Below, piece by piece: positions 21,262-32,899 of a stretch of DNA of 64,000 nt (positions within the stretch are counted from its first letter, which is position 1; every line of letters begins with the position of its first letter). The translations under genes were made by a program, and so were the position numbers. Origin of the DNA: Trachythela sp. YZ-2020 (Eukaryota; Cnidaria; Anthozoa; Malacalcyonacea; Clavulariidae); assembly GCA_016169945.1 (NCBI GenBank), contig JADLSH010000050.1, positions 434,001 to 498,000 of the forward strand, written 5' to 3'. The notes under the pieces are model-generated. The model searched no databases and was not told the origin of the DNA. It was given only the letters and a program-made list of their open reading frames with translations.

Positions 21262-23407
21262 TCACATCATCCCAGTTTGAACTGAAAGAAGTGCATTAAG
21301 GAATTCTTCCTCATCAAGTCCCATTAGTTCATTGGCATCTACATCTCCAAAAACTCTGTTTATTATATTCAGTATTTCAATAGCATGAGCATGTCTCCAC
21401 ATTTCAACCTCTCGCACAATGTCATTGACTGAAAATAGTTTGTGGCATTTGTTAATTACTTGATTTATGTGAAAATTGTTGAATTCAAGTAGATTATTGG
21501 GACAAGGAACTTGTTCATGTGTATGTGCTTTGCTTATAACTGTGTTCCGGAATTTGACTAGTTCAGTGTGCAATAGTATTTTTTGTCTTTGTGAAACTGG
21601 CCTTTGAATACATGTGTTTGTAACATCATTTGACATGGTAAGATCAATTTCATTCTCTTCGCATAGATTCCATACAGTGCATTTTTCTTGGCATGAGCAG
21701 TTTTCAGCACAAACATCGCAACATTTGTGAGATAGCTCACTTTGTTTTTCGCATTGATAGCCAAAATTATCCATCAGTATCTTTCGACGACACTCTTTAG
21801 CATGCACATACACTCTCATCTCTTTGTCACAGCGCCCTAACAATAAACCATTGTAAACAAGGCAACAGGAACTAGGTTCTCCATCTCTACCAGCACGCCC
21901 ACACTCTTGCACATAACTCTCGATGTTCTTGGACGGGCAAAAATGTACCACTCTTCGTACCTTCTTACAATTCACTCCCATACCAAATGCAATCGTGCAT
22001 ACAAGTATGCGTAAATGACTATTTTTGTCTGCTAAATTTTTGGTGATGTGTTCCTTGGCAAGTGGAGGTGTTCCTGCATGAAACATATCAACCAGCCTAT
22101 TTTGTGGTAAACAGTCACTAAGAAATAGTTGCTTACCCAAATACACTTCAAAAATGCGGTAAATAACTGAACACTGTTTTCGAGTCTGACAGTAAATCAA
22201 TGTTCGCTGGCTATTTGCACCATGTTCTTTAACATCTTGAATTAGTGATGAAAAGGCATTTTCCAAATGGTCATCCTTTTCTAAATACTGAACGCTATAT
22301 TGTATATTTTTCCGATCTGGGCTCTGCTCGATAAAATGCACATCATTTGTAGGCAGATGTAGCGTGCTTAGTATTTGTTCTTTTGTATCTCTTGTCGCAG
22401 TTGCAGTAAGAATTACAAGTTTGCAGTGCTGTGGGAATAAGGAACGCAATTCCCCCAAACAGCCATACCATTTCCTGAATGGAACATTGCTATCCTTACT
22501 TCCAGGCAAGCCCCTATTTTAAACAGTACATAATACTAGTTTAGTGACACGTAGACATAAAAGTATTCATATTTTTTATATGCTGTGCTACATTAACCTG
22601 TGTTATATCCTGACACTCCATACTGTATTGTACTATTATTAATATATAAATATATACATATAAAGTAATGTATTATAATAGTTAATAAATCATGAACAAT
22701 TAAAAGTAAAAATATGTGGCAATATATAATTAAATAAAAAATATACATATATGTTTTTAAATTTATTTCTTTATTTTTATTCCTGAGGCAATATTATTGC
22801 AGAAACTGCACAATTGCTTTGATAATAATACTGTGTGTGTTTTTTTGGCATGTTCAAGACTTCAAGTAACCAATTTATTATTATTTTTCCTAAAATAAAT
22901 AGTGCAATAAAAAACTCACCAGTGAACTATACAATGCGCTTCATCAATAGCAACTCCTATGAGCATTTCCGTGAAGCTTTGGCACTGGAAAATACTCCTC
23001 CATACCGACATTGACAATAGACATTCTGGAGAGCCATAAATAACAATATATGTACCATCCATAACTTGTTGGACTATATTGGGATCTTCTTCATCCGAAA
23101 TGGCTATCGCAGGAATTCCAATACTCTGCAAATATTCCACCTGGTCATTCATTAATGATCGTAATGGAGAGATTACAACAATCACACTGGAACCTCGAGC
23201 CCTTTCATATAGCACGTCTGCCACAATTGGTAAACACTGGTAAATTAAGGACTTCCCGAAGCCTGTAGGTAAATTTATGAAGATATTTTTCCTTTGAAAG
23301 AATATCTCGATTGCTTCTTTCTGCTCTTTCAACAAGTGTTGTATTTTGAATTGAGATTTACACTCATCAATAGCTTTTAGCAAAATTCGTTCCTCGAAAG
23401 ACGCCAT
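21262..23407 (-). CDS. RecQ-like SF2 DNA helicase of the large transposon, intact
   Basis: Two exons on the minus strand: 23,407-22,920 (donor GTGAGT) and 22,513-21,262 (acceptor AAAATAG). They join in frame through DEAHCIVHWGLPGSK to give 579 aa without stops. RecQ-family motifs appear in order: PTGFGKS (Walker A, about residues 47-53), DEAH (155-158), TATAT (199-203), YCQTRKQ (about 271-277) and QECGRAGRDGEP (about 365-376). A cysteine cluster (C404, then C417, CC 427-428, C431, C435, C437, C441) fits a zinc-binding module. RecQ enzymes unwind DNA 3'-5' using ATP. Here one may process transposition intermediates or repair the excision site; that is inference. The ATG lies 18 bp inside the right terminal repeat, which probably supplies the promoter. 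It could also be a captured host helicase. Confidence 0.88.
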
Positions 23408-23424
23408 ATTGCTAAATATATAAT

Positions 23425-23621
23425 TTGTTGAACTGAATATATTAACGAATTAGCCAATCATAGAGCGTGTATTAAGCGTCTGAGCAATAGCCAATCACGT
23501 TTGAATACAGAAATCCATGCAATTCAAAAGATGGCGCGAACACGATATTGTTCCCTGATTCGCAGACTGACTTTCCCCCCTCCCTCCTCGAACCTCGAAA
23601 AGTCAGGCTGCACGCAGGCTA
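23425..23621 (-). repeat. Right 197-bp terminal inverted repeat
   Basis: Reverse complement of 14,297-14,493 with very few differences. It ends CGCAGGCTA and is followed by the 8-bp target duplication. Confidence 0.95.
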
Positions 23622-23629
23622 ATATATAC

Positions 23630-24025
23630 AGATTAGAAATTAGTCAAACACAAAATGCCATTCCAAAGTAAGGCATCTTCTCCAATAATGTAATTCACTG
23701 TTCAACTGTAAATTATTCAACTCAAATACCCGTCCAGTATTGATAAAAGTAAAGCCAGTCGGTTTGCAGCTTACATACGCAATGTTCACATTATACATGA
23801 TCTATTCTATTAGTTCATTTTAGTCCACAATGCAATATTATAGTGTATTGTACTTGATTGCCTGATCAGTATCACAGTTAAATTATCTGTCAAATTTGGC
23901 TCCAAATTGTAGTAGTCCCACAGGTGCACTATATATTGTGTTACACGATTATATGGTAATCAGCATTCACGTTCAGAATCCTGGAAACACCTATAAAACA
24001 GAGAATGCGTTTAGTTACATATTAT
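23630..24025. other. Intergenic, nothing recognised
   Basis: AT-rich sequence between the large transposon and a LINE tail. Confidence 0.4.
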
Positions 24026-25240
24026 AATAATAATAATAATAATAAAAATAATAATAATAGTGGATTTTATTACACGTTCAATAGCAGAATAGCTAAATTA
24101 CAACGTGTTTACAAGCATTAAAATTATTTTACGTTCAATAGCAGAATAGCCAAGGTACAACGTGTTTACAAGCATTAACAAATTATTTACATCAATTGAC
24201 TTATGTGTAGCTATTTAAAACTATTTATATATACAATTAGATATTTATATAAAAATTCTACTTATCTAATTGAAAATTGTACTCGTTAATAGCATGAACT
24301 AAAGGACTGTTTCTGAATCGTTCAGTATTACAAAAAATGTTATATATTTTTTTACCATTTGTCCTGGTCTCTCTTTCTCTTATGTCATTCAATTTCTTTG
24401 GCAATAGTCCGTGAAGTCTATGCGATGGTTCTAGCATATCCCCAATTAAAGAGGAACATAAATTATTCCTGCGTTCTTCTAAAGTCAGGAGATTGCTTTG
24501 GATTAATAATAGTTCATAGTCACCATGACCTGGATAAATTATTCGGAGGGCTCTTTTTTGGATTCTTTCTATGTTTTTCTTTTGAATTTGTGTCAATCCA
24601 CCGCTCCAAATTTGCGCTCCGTACTCCAGAACAGAACGAATTACTGTACAATAGAAAGTTAATAGGTCACCTTTTGATGCGCCATAACTCCTTAAAATCT
24701 TCAATAGATAAAGACGCTTTGCGCCTTTTTTTATAATGTACTCAGTGTTGGTACCCCATTTCAGGTCGTCGTCTAACCATAATCCTAACAGTTTATACGA
24801 CTTTACACGGGATAGTTGATTGTCGCTAAGGTTAATTGGTGGTATTTTTGTTTTCTTTCTCCGAAAATCAATTTCCTTACATTTTACTTTGACCTAGCAT
24901 TTTTCCTAGCATTTCCTTACATTTTTTCCCATTCAGTTCCATTCCCTCATCTTTCGCAAATTGCACTACGCTACTTACATTTCGTTGGGTGTTACCAATT
25001 GAACTACCAGATGAGTGTTGAGTTATGTTTATGACTTCGGACAATGTGGTGTCGTCAACGAACATTACTGTATCTTGATCTTCAAATGCCTCACATGAAT
25101 ATCTATTCCTGTTCGTTAGGTAAAGTAACTCGTGGAAGTTGGTTAATTTTAAGAATAAATGCTATTGGACCTAATTTGCTACCTTGTGGAATGTTGTGGA
25201 ATAGTCTTCAGGAATGTTGTTCTAAAATCGTTTCACTTTA
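24026..25240 (-). pseudogene. Non-LTR retrotransposon (CR1/L2-like LINE), reverse transcriptase 3' part
   Basis: Read on the minus strand from 25,240. Fragments are IPQGSKLGPIAFILKIN, then TVMFVDDTTLSE (catalytic VDD), MELNGKKCKEM, and a 148-aa frame 24,704-24,258. That frame has YCTVIRSVLEYGAQIWSGG and IERIQKRALRIIYPG, typical of the thumb and C-terminus of LINE reverse transcriptases. Stops and frameshifts separate the fragments, and the 5' part is missing, as usual for LINE copies. The 3' end has a 55-60 bp tandem duplication (about 24,068-24,186) and an ATT-rich tail (about 24,025-24,060), consistent with insertion by target-primed reverse transcription. Confidence 0.85.
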
Positions 25241-25382
25241 AGTGATAAAACGAAAGCATATATATTATTAACAAAAATATTTGAATATTTTAGGCCAAGT
25301 TGCGACACGGATTGTGGCTAAACAAACTGTCAAAACATTACAATACAAAATAGTCTATTTTAAGTTTAATATGTTTACCACT

Positions 25383-25545
25383 CTGAGGTGGACGGAAAGC
25401 ACAGGGGAGAACCAACCAATATCAACTTAGTAAACTTATATCAGTTTATCAAGCGCATTGAACTTACCCAACCTGAGTAAACCCATGCCCACTCAGAGGT
25501 AAGAGACAGCGCGCTAACCGCATCTGCCACCCGTGCTTCCCGATT
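25383..25545 (-). mobile_element. tRNA-derived SINE
   Basis: The minus strand begins with an A-box-like TGGCAGATGCGGTTAGCGCG, followed by CTCTTACCTCTGAGTGGGC and a decayed B box (ATGGGTTTACTC). It then continues into GTTCTCCCCTGTGCTTTCC and CACCTCAGAGTGG. The layout matches tRNA-derived SINEs common in cnidarians. Confidence 0.7.
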
Positions 25546-27300
25546 AATGCAATTAAAACTATATTATAAAACTATTAATGCAATTAAATCCCCATTAATG
25601 CAATTAAAACTATATTATAAAACAATTATACCATTCGCTCTCGTCGTGTATGGTTGATAGCCGACTCGGTACTGCGAGCAAAAATGGCCAAATACGATAT
25701 GAATATATATTGGCGGTTGAAAACGCATTTTCCACCACTGGGAGTTGAGTGCAAAGCTGTTGCCTGCCATTTGAAATTATTATAATTTAGGATTCAAATT
25801 TAAGAATTTTAATCAGATGGCATTACCCATGGGCTAGTTATCAAGTGCTGGTAAATTTAAAGAAGGTTCAAATCGCGATTAAATTGACGAAATTTACTAG
25901 TGTTTGAAACATTTTAAGGAAACAGAAAGTTTGCAAACTGAAATGGCAATGCTGAACGTTTCACAGATAGGCAACCATCATTTGGGCCGAAATGGTCGAC
26001 AATTCGGAGGACATTCATTTCCAAAAGGTGGAATAATAGATTTCGACCAGTCTTGTGTTATTTGAGAGCTAAATGCCTGATATTTATTGTGTGAAAAAGA
26101 TAAATCTATAAACTAAATATATTATGTGCGCGATAGCATGCCAAAGTTGGATTACTTCTTTTGATACATCCTGTATAACTTTTATAGTTGTATAAATATG
26201 CCCATTGTTGTTATATTCATTCTACAAACCATACGTCTATAGAAATGAAAATCTATAGAATTAAAGTGTTTAGTTATGATTTCTTCAAAAATTGTTTGCT
26301 GCATGGGCATTACAATTATATTTAAGTTATATAACTAAATCTATTTCCTGCAATGAAAATCACAACTTAGTACATGTAAATTATGTTGTAATATTAGGTA
26401 AAGATTTCGAAAAACATTTCGCACGTTATGTATCGGGACTATTTTTTGCGTTTCTCCATTATCAGTTTCTTGGATCAGTGACCATCAGTGTGTGGTCCTT
26501 TTGCTCACTGTCAGATTGGAATAGGGAAATCGTAAAGAACCTAATAGAGGTAGATTACTATATACAATTGCACAAAAAGGCTGCTCATTAAATTATCATC
26601 ATCATATTCATAATCTCCTCCTCCTGCAAATGTTCGTACAAATACTCTTCTCCTTCTCGTCGGTCCCCATTAACTTTTTTGTTATTTGTCGTCTTGGGTC
26701 GACTTGTCGTCGCCAATCCAGCGAACCTGAAACCACAAGAGAGATTCCCACCATCGTATTCGTATTCCACACCTTTTCTTCTCTCTTCTCTTTTTCTTCT
26801 TTTAGAAACTTGCACTGATTTTCTTTACGTTAGAACGATACCTACAACACATGCAGCAAATACAGAATACACAGACACCGATTTGGTTGTCCAGGGCAGG
26901 ACCAGATCTATAGATAGATAGGAAATCAATTATATATATCAGATTTATATATCGTTACTATATATAATACTTAGGTTAATCAGGATTTCATTTTATTTAC
27001 ATAAAACATAAACTTAACACCTCAACTAAACACTTAACTTACACTTAATTCTTTCTGTTATCAGGTTAATTTAAGGATAAAGAAAAAAACAATTTGTTTG
27101 TTAAATTAAACTTCTTAAATTTTTTCCATGTTTAAAAGCGGAATTTTTGTGTGTATATATACTTCATATAGCAATATCATATTATTTATTATATATCATC
27201 ATAATATTGCGCATCTAATGGGTGCTGCGTTTTATGGTCGGTACTCTCGAGCTCTGTATATGTATATGATTTACCACGACTAATTGTGATATCGATTATG
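25546..27300. other. Intergenic, local duplications only
   Basis: A 30-bp unit with ATTAATGCAATTAAAACTAT is repeated near 25,545-25,630. Open frames around 26,290-26,920 have no recognisable similarity. Confidence 0.4.
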
Positions 27301-28130
27301 AAGGTAAAAGAACAGTTGAAGAGCTTGGCATCGGAAAGGAACCTAAATACGGTAGGAAAGTGAGAAAGCCAACGCGACGCGGAAGACGGACGGGAAAGAA
27401 GAAAGTACGTGAACTTATTTATCCACAGAGAAACATTCAACATTCTGAATATTTTAGTATACCAATCAGTATTACCGATAGATCATATAGTGGGAATAGT
27501 CGAGCAAAAACTCTTTTTTAAACATGAATTTTATAAAGTGATCTCAACGAGAAGGAAGCTAACCACAAGTAACCTGCCTTCGGCATTACTTACCAACGTC
27601 CGATCGTTGCGTGGTAAAGTCGATGAAGTAGGGGTTGTTTCTCATACAAACGATGTAGGTGTTGTGTGCCAAACTGAAACGTGGCTGGCACTTTTCTAAC
27701 TAAACACCCTTCTGGACTAGTTATAATATCCGATGACTTTAACCCTACTTCTACTGGATTTCTGCTGACTGAAGTTAGACGTATATATATGCTCTTTAAA
27801 ATCCGTACACGGGATTCTGGTATTTTGGATTTGATTTTTATAAATAAGTCTGATTTATATAATATACCCATTCAGTTGCCCAAATTCGGAAATAGCGACC
27901 ACTACACCATACTAATAACTCCTAAACAGCATCTAGGAGGGAAAATTAAAAACACTCAACGATCAAGTAATTCAAAAGCTTTTGGCTCTTTGACTTTGTT
28001 GGTAAGAGAGTCGTGGCATGATATTTTAAACGCGTCTGATTGTCAAAGTAAATATGATCATTTCATGCAGAAAATGAATATCGCTATAGAATTGTTTCTG
28101 CCTTTTTTCAAAGATCTAAAGTGAATAAAA
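27300..28130 (+). pseudogene. LINE fragment with apurinic endonuclease domain
   Basis: 27,300-27,528 reads a basic segment (GRRTGKKKVRELIYPQRN). After a frame change, LPSALLTNVRSLRGKVDEVG and VGVVCQTETWL match the start of a LINE-type AP endonuclease. 27,681-28,124 gives its C-terminal half: SGLVIISDDFNPTS, RTRDSGILDLIFINKSDLY and FGNSDHYTILITPK. The middle of the domain is deleted, so the copy is dead. In the family this enzyme nicks target DNA to prime reverse transcription. Upstream UTR and downstream polymerase are not intact. Confidence 0.82.
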
Positions 28131-29640
28131 ATGAGCTATCCAGATTATATACCCTATTTTTTATTCTGATGAAGCATTGAAGGCCTCCAAGATGGAAAGT
28201 CTTAAGGACAAGAAGGAAGGTTTATGTAAAAAGTATATGAATAAACTTAAAGATCCGTCTCATACTCTCCATCATTTGACTAAAACGTTTTATACGAACA
28301 CACATGTCAAAACTTAAGATCATGCAGGATATGTGAGCCAACAAGATATAAGAAAGATCCGGACCGAAATATGCAAAAGCTTTTTGACATATAGATACAA
28401 ATATTAGTAATAACAGATATATTTTACAATAATATCGCTTGAAAATATTGTATTTTATTTAATTAAATGTAGTATAACCTGTAAATCGCTTACAATTTAG
28501 TCCTGTAATTACAAGAAGCGAAATAAACGAGAATAATAAAAAGAGGAATAATAAATTGTATGAAATTTTATAGTGTACGTTGTTCTCTTTTCGAGAACTT
28601 TCTTCATCAATGAAAGCAATACAGGCCCAATATAGGTATTGTCTATGACAATACCGTTAACGCATTATGATTTCACACACAAAAAGTTGCTTTTAGATTT
28701 GACTTCCTACACTAGGTAGACCAAAATGCATCACGACTGATGAATATACCCAATGTATGATCATTCATCTTCACCATTAATAATAAGCTCTTACCAGGAC
28801 AAACAGGAAGACTTTCTCCAGCAATTGAACAATCACCTGGCTTTTTTGAACCTACAAGTGAAGAAAATTTCGATTTAGGAAACTATCTTTCTTATAAGAT
28901 TATACATCATTCAATGTTTACAGTTAATTACTATTACCTTCCCCATGTTGTTATGTGCTTACACCTTGGTTTGTTTCGCCTCGGTTGGTTTGCATTTGTG
29001 TATGTATGTCAGCACAACAACTCAAACAATATCAAATATTTGCACACGGAATTTGTTGGAGATAATGAACATACGTAAAGGACAAATTTTGCCTCCCTTT
29101 GGATAAAAACGGGATGAGAAATTTAGAAAAGTTGGATTTGTTTTTCCGATCTGAACAGAACTGAATGCGTAATTAGTTAATGTACAAACCCTGAGCGACG
29201 CACAGAGCGCGTGAGCGAGGGTACTAATTCGATAGGGACTTTATCTAACCCTAATGGGAATGCATATAAACACTAACCCTAAACCAATTTCAATCCCCAC
29301 TCTAACTCTGAGCAAGGCGTCCCACACCCCGCCTGCCGCTAATATTGCCTGCGCCAATATATAGGACAAACCACTCTCAAGCTTACTGTGCACTGATATA
29401 TTACAAGAAGGGTTAGAATAAGTCTCTCCCACTTCCACTCGCGCGTGGCTAGCGATGCCTAAAGTTCATCAAGTACCGTGGGAACGTGGCTATGTTCTTT
29501 ATGTCATTAATCTCAAAAGTATGGAATGAGTGAAATCTTATTAAAAAACATGCAAGAAAATAATTTGAAGAAAATGGCAATGAAGCAATTTTAGTTCGCT
29601 CGATACGGAGCTAAGCTCGCTCGATACGGAGCTAGCTTTA
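28131..29640. other. Decayed LINE flank and intergenic DNA
   Basis: The first 200 bp may continue the LINE but are unreadable. The rest is AT-rich; 29,170-29,560 weakly matches the repeat at 3590-3790. No gene was recognised. Confidence 0.35.
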
Positions 29641-29656
29641 TCTTCCTTATCTTTAT

Positions 29657-29821
29657 CATTACTATAGTCGTCATAGTCAAAGATTATAGCCATAGTCATT
29701 GGCTATAGTGATAGTCATAGTCATGGACTATAGTCATCATAATCATGGACTATAGTCATAGTCATCGACTATTGTCACCATAATCATGGACTATATTCAC
29801 AGTCATGGACTATAGTCATCC
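29657..29821. repeat. Minisatellite of CATGGACTATAGTCAT units
   Basis: About seven imperfect copies of a 20-28 bp unit around GACTATAGTC, itself palindromic. Confidence 0.85.
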
Positions 29822-29889
29822 AGCCTCGTATCCAGGCGCCTTAGAGGAAATCGGAAAGAGAAAAAATCGCGCTAAGCTACTATATAGAG

Positions 29890-30410
29890 ATCAATTCTTG
29901 CGATTATTTCTAAAGTGGTCTATATGGAATAACTGAAACTAGTGCCAAGTGGTTTGCTGCCTACTTAAGCGATCGCACGCAGCGCGCAAGTTCAATTGAA
30001 TCAACATCTGTCTAGTACATTAACTACAAAAACTGGTGTTCCGCAAGGATCCCCCTTTTGTCCACTAACTAGTTAGTTCACCAACTATAAAAACTGGTGT
30101 TGACACAACGATTTGCCCTTATCTCTTGTACACTCAGAACCGTCTCCCTTTGCCGATGATACTTCTCTTCATCATCGTGACTCCAACCAAACATTGATCC
30201 AAAACGGTCTCTCTGAGGATCTGAACAATGTTTCCAAATGGTCTTTGAATAATCGAATGACATTAAATCATAAAAACGAAATTCATGACATTTACTCTAA
30301 ACGCAAATTTCCCACTCTTGGCCCCTCTTCAATCGGGTTTGACAATACTTGTATTGACGAAATAATGTCGGGCAAACTCTTAGGTCTTACATTCGACAGC
30401 ACTAAATGAT
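29890..30410 (+). pseudogene. LINE reverse transcriptase fragment, palm region
   Basis: Frames in order: YGITETSAKWFAAYLSDRTQ, then TGVPQGSPFCP, then PFADDTSLHH (catalytic ADD), LNNVSKWSLNNRMTLNHK and SGKLLGLTFDSTK. This is the order of fingers, palm and catalytic loop in L2/CR1-like LINEs. Frameshifts, and a duplicated ACTGGTGTT stretch near 30,032 and 30,089, break the frame. Confidence 0.8.
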
Positions 30411-30674
30411 GATCGGATTGTAGGACAATTAAACAGGTGCCTGCAAGATAACCCTGTCCCGGATTGGATGACAAGAGGCAGAACTGTATTAATTGTTAAA
30501 GATGTTGAAAAGGGAGCTGCAGTGACCAACTTTAGACCTATTACATGCCTCCCGATTATGTGGAAGATTCTCACGGGCATGCTGGCTAATGAAATGTACG
30601 AACACCTTGACAAAAGGAAATTATTGCCAGATGAACAGAAAGGGTGCCGAAAGGGCTCTAGAGTTACAAAATGA
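30411..30674 (+). pseudogene. LINE reverse transcriptase N-terminal fragment, second family
   Basis: Reads DDRIVGQLNRCLQDNPVPDW, MTRGRTVLIVKDVEKGA, NFRPITCLPIMWKILTGMLA and LPDEQKGCRKGS. This is the polymerase N-terminus (NFRPI motif) of a LINE family unlike the preceding fragment. It ends in stops at 30,672. Confidence 0.75.
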
Positions 30675-30704
30675 TAATTAAGAGGCATTCGATATGGTGC
30701 CACA

Positions 30705-31375
30705 TTCACATCCGATGTTGATGATAGTCCCCATTTTGATAATTTTTTTCGTGTCGGAAGTGTGTAAATTGATATACCGGATGGTAAAATGTTTTTAGGA
30801 AGTTTGCCTTGAACAGATGACCATAAAGAGTTTAATGTTGGTGTTGAATGCTTAATGATATTGGAAAAGAAAGAACCTTGCGAGATGAGGTGGTTTTGAA
30901 GTCGTTCTTCGTTCTCTTTTCTAACCGCTTTAAGGACATCTTTTGTGTTTTTGTAAATATCGCCACGATCGACTGTAATGAAGGGGGTGTTGAACTGTTC
31001 AGTTACGATAGAAGTTTGGAAATCAGTGTAAAGGCTACGGATAAGATTGTTTATGTGATCGGGAATATGATGATATTCAAGGACTTCGTGAATAAGGTTA
31101 TGATGGACTTCGCCAAATGTATTTTTAAGATCGAGTAGTGTAATAACAACAGACCGTTGTTTTATACAAGCTGTGTTAATTATATGTGCCATCTGCGCTG
31201 TATGTTCCAGTGTTCCCGAGAGTTTTTGAGTGAAACATTTCTGAATGTTTGTTCTATATATTTGTTTTCCGCGAGAAATTGAAATGTTTTATTACGAAGA
31301 CATGATGTAAAAACTTTGAGAGGAATGGATTCAAGAGTAATTGGCCGAAAGTTTGCTGGTTCGTTCGTTTGTTTT
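30705..31375 (-). pseudogene. LINE reverse transcriptase fragment, minus strand, internally deleted
   Basis: Minus-strand reading from 31,375: EPANFRPITLESIPLKVFTS, a frame change, then MAHIINTACIKQRSVV, TLLDLKNTFGEVHHNLIHEV and YHHIPDHINNLIRSLYTDF. After TPFITVDRGD the protein jumps to KNTKDVLKAVRKENEERLQN and ends with a zinc-ribbon-like LPTRKKLSKWGLSSTSD. The catalytic centre is therefore deleted. The open frame continues beyond 30,705 only as antisense of the neighbouring fragment. Confidence 0.78.
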
Positions 31376-31428
31376 AGTAGGTAGGTAGGTAGGTAGGTAG
31401 GTAGGTAGGTAGGTAGGTAGGTAGGTAA
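31376..31428. repeat. (GTAG)n microsatellite
   Basis: About 13 perfect copies of the tetranucleotide, lying between two LINE fragments; probably grown from a LINE tail. Confidence 0.95.
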
Positions 31429-31499
31429 TACTTTATTTAAAATCAAAATAGAGAACACGCTAGGCTGGTTTACATAGGGGGCGTGTTTAAGTATTAAAA

Positions 31500-32880
31500 A
31501 TATTTAAAAATAAGGCACACTAAATACTAACACACAAACACACATATAATATATGATGACTAGGAAGCATGTCATTATCCAACTATTGACTTAAACGAAT
31601 GAAGCGACTCGGCCAATTTTGCTTCATTTGGGAGTTGATTCCAGAGCATAGCGCCGCTATATTTCAAGCTTTTTTTAAGAAATTCTCGTTTCGGCTTCGG
31701 AAGTGTAAGATCTGTTGCAGTACTTCGGAGATTATAATTAGTTTGATCTATTTCTCTTCTCACGAAGGACCCCCGAAGACCCGGCGCAGTGTGGTCATTA
31801 AGTTATTTATACATTAATACTGACTTGGCACCAGACCGTCTATTTTCAAGTGTGTCCCAAGAAAGCGTGTTAAGAAGATCAGCTGAATAAGTATCATAAT
31901 TAGCACCCGTTAAGACTCTTGCTGCACGAAACTGAAATCTTTGCAACTTGTCTCTTAGCAACTTACCACAGGTGTCCCACAAAGGGAAACAATAATCAAA
32001 GTAGGGCTGCACAAGACTTTTATAAATAGATTCTAAGGTATGCATTGGAACAAAGGGCTTTATACGTTTCATAGCGCCAATAGCGCACTCGCGTTCTTGC
32101 ATATCATTTCAATGTGACTGTCCCAATTAAGATTTTCATCTAATTTCACTCCCACACACATTTGTGTACCAGTTTGTAATATGAGTTTTGCATTAGCCAC
32201 AACGGTTTCCTCACACATTATGTTATTAAGATTATACGGGGAGCCAATAAACATCATTTTACATTTAGACGGATGCATCTGCAGCCTATTTTCTTTAAGC
32301 CAGTTACAGATATGAGCAAGATCCGAATTTAACCTTATAACAAGTTCATTGGCATCGTAGGAAGATGAAAAAATTTGAGTATCATCTGCGTACATGCCTG
32401 GAGTAGTTGATTTCAAGCAATCTGGCAAATCATTAATATACAATAGGAATAGCAGTGGTCCCAGTATAGAACCCTGAGGCACTCCACAGGTAATAGTTTT
32501 ATTGCTAGATAATTCCCCATTAACATTGCATTGCTGTTCTCTATTTGTTAAGTAAGATGTACATTGCGCCAGGTTAAATGATGGAAGTGAGCTGGTATTC
32601 TTCTTAAAAATCGTTTAACGTAACCCCAGAAGTTTTTATTAATTAGACTATCATGATCGATTTGCGCAGACTCATGGGTATGATCGGTATTATTTGACTT
32701 ATTGAGAAGACTGCACAGTTTCTTTGCGACGAATTTGATCTCAATGATATGTCCGTTTTCCGATTTTAGTTTCTTTAATGCTTTCTTTAGATCTTTGGCT
32801 GAGAAGGTTTCATATTTGCTTTCAAATTCAACATTATTATTATTGTCAACATATCAAAACTTCTCTCTAAAATAATTGTA
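31500..32880 (-). pseudogene. L2/CR1-like LINE reverse transcriptase, nearly continuous
   Basis: Minus strand. A decayed start (ETFSAKDLKKALKKLKSENG, near 32,800) leads to LINKNFWGYVKRFLRRI, YLTNREQQCNVNGELSS and CGVPQGSILGPLLFLLYIND. The catalytic loop is MYADDTQIF, followed by WLKENRLQMHPSKCKMMFIG. After a frameshift near 32,090 come YKSLVQPYFDYCFPLWDTCG and FQFRAARVLTGANYD. A single TAA (about 31,799) precedes the C-terminal YNLRSTATDLTLPKPKRE and YSGAMLWNQLPNEAK. This is the best-preserved LINE polymerase in the window, with few breaks and therefore fairly young. Confidence 0.88.
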
Positions 32881-32899
32881 GATAACTGTTGCCATGGTA

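Larger units (their letters stand above)
14289..23629. mobile_element. Large TIR transposon with DUF6589-type protein and RecQ-like helicase
   Basis: The element proper is 14,297-23,621 (9,325 bp). Its 197-bp ends, starting TAGCCTGCGTGCAGCCTGAC, are nearly identical inverted repeats. They are flanked by perfect 8-bp direct repeats ATATATAC (14,289-14,296 and 23,622-23,629). One gene starts just inside each repeat: the plus-strand DUF6589-type gene at 14,510 and the minus-strand RecQ-like helicase at 23,407. The two run toward each other and end on either side of 20.1-21.3 kb. A cut-and-paste element with an RNase H-fold enzyme is inferred from the TIR and target duplication; 8-bp duplications occur in hAT, P and KDZ (Zisupton-type) groups among others. 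I cannot name an established superfamily that pairs these two proteins. Confidence 0.9.

Noticed and set aside
30380..30700. C-terminal third of a 270-aa minus-strand open frame
   Set aside because: It is antisense of a plus-strand LINE fragment (NFRPITCLP motif).
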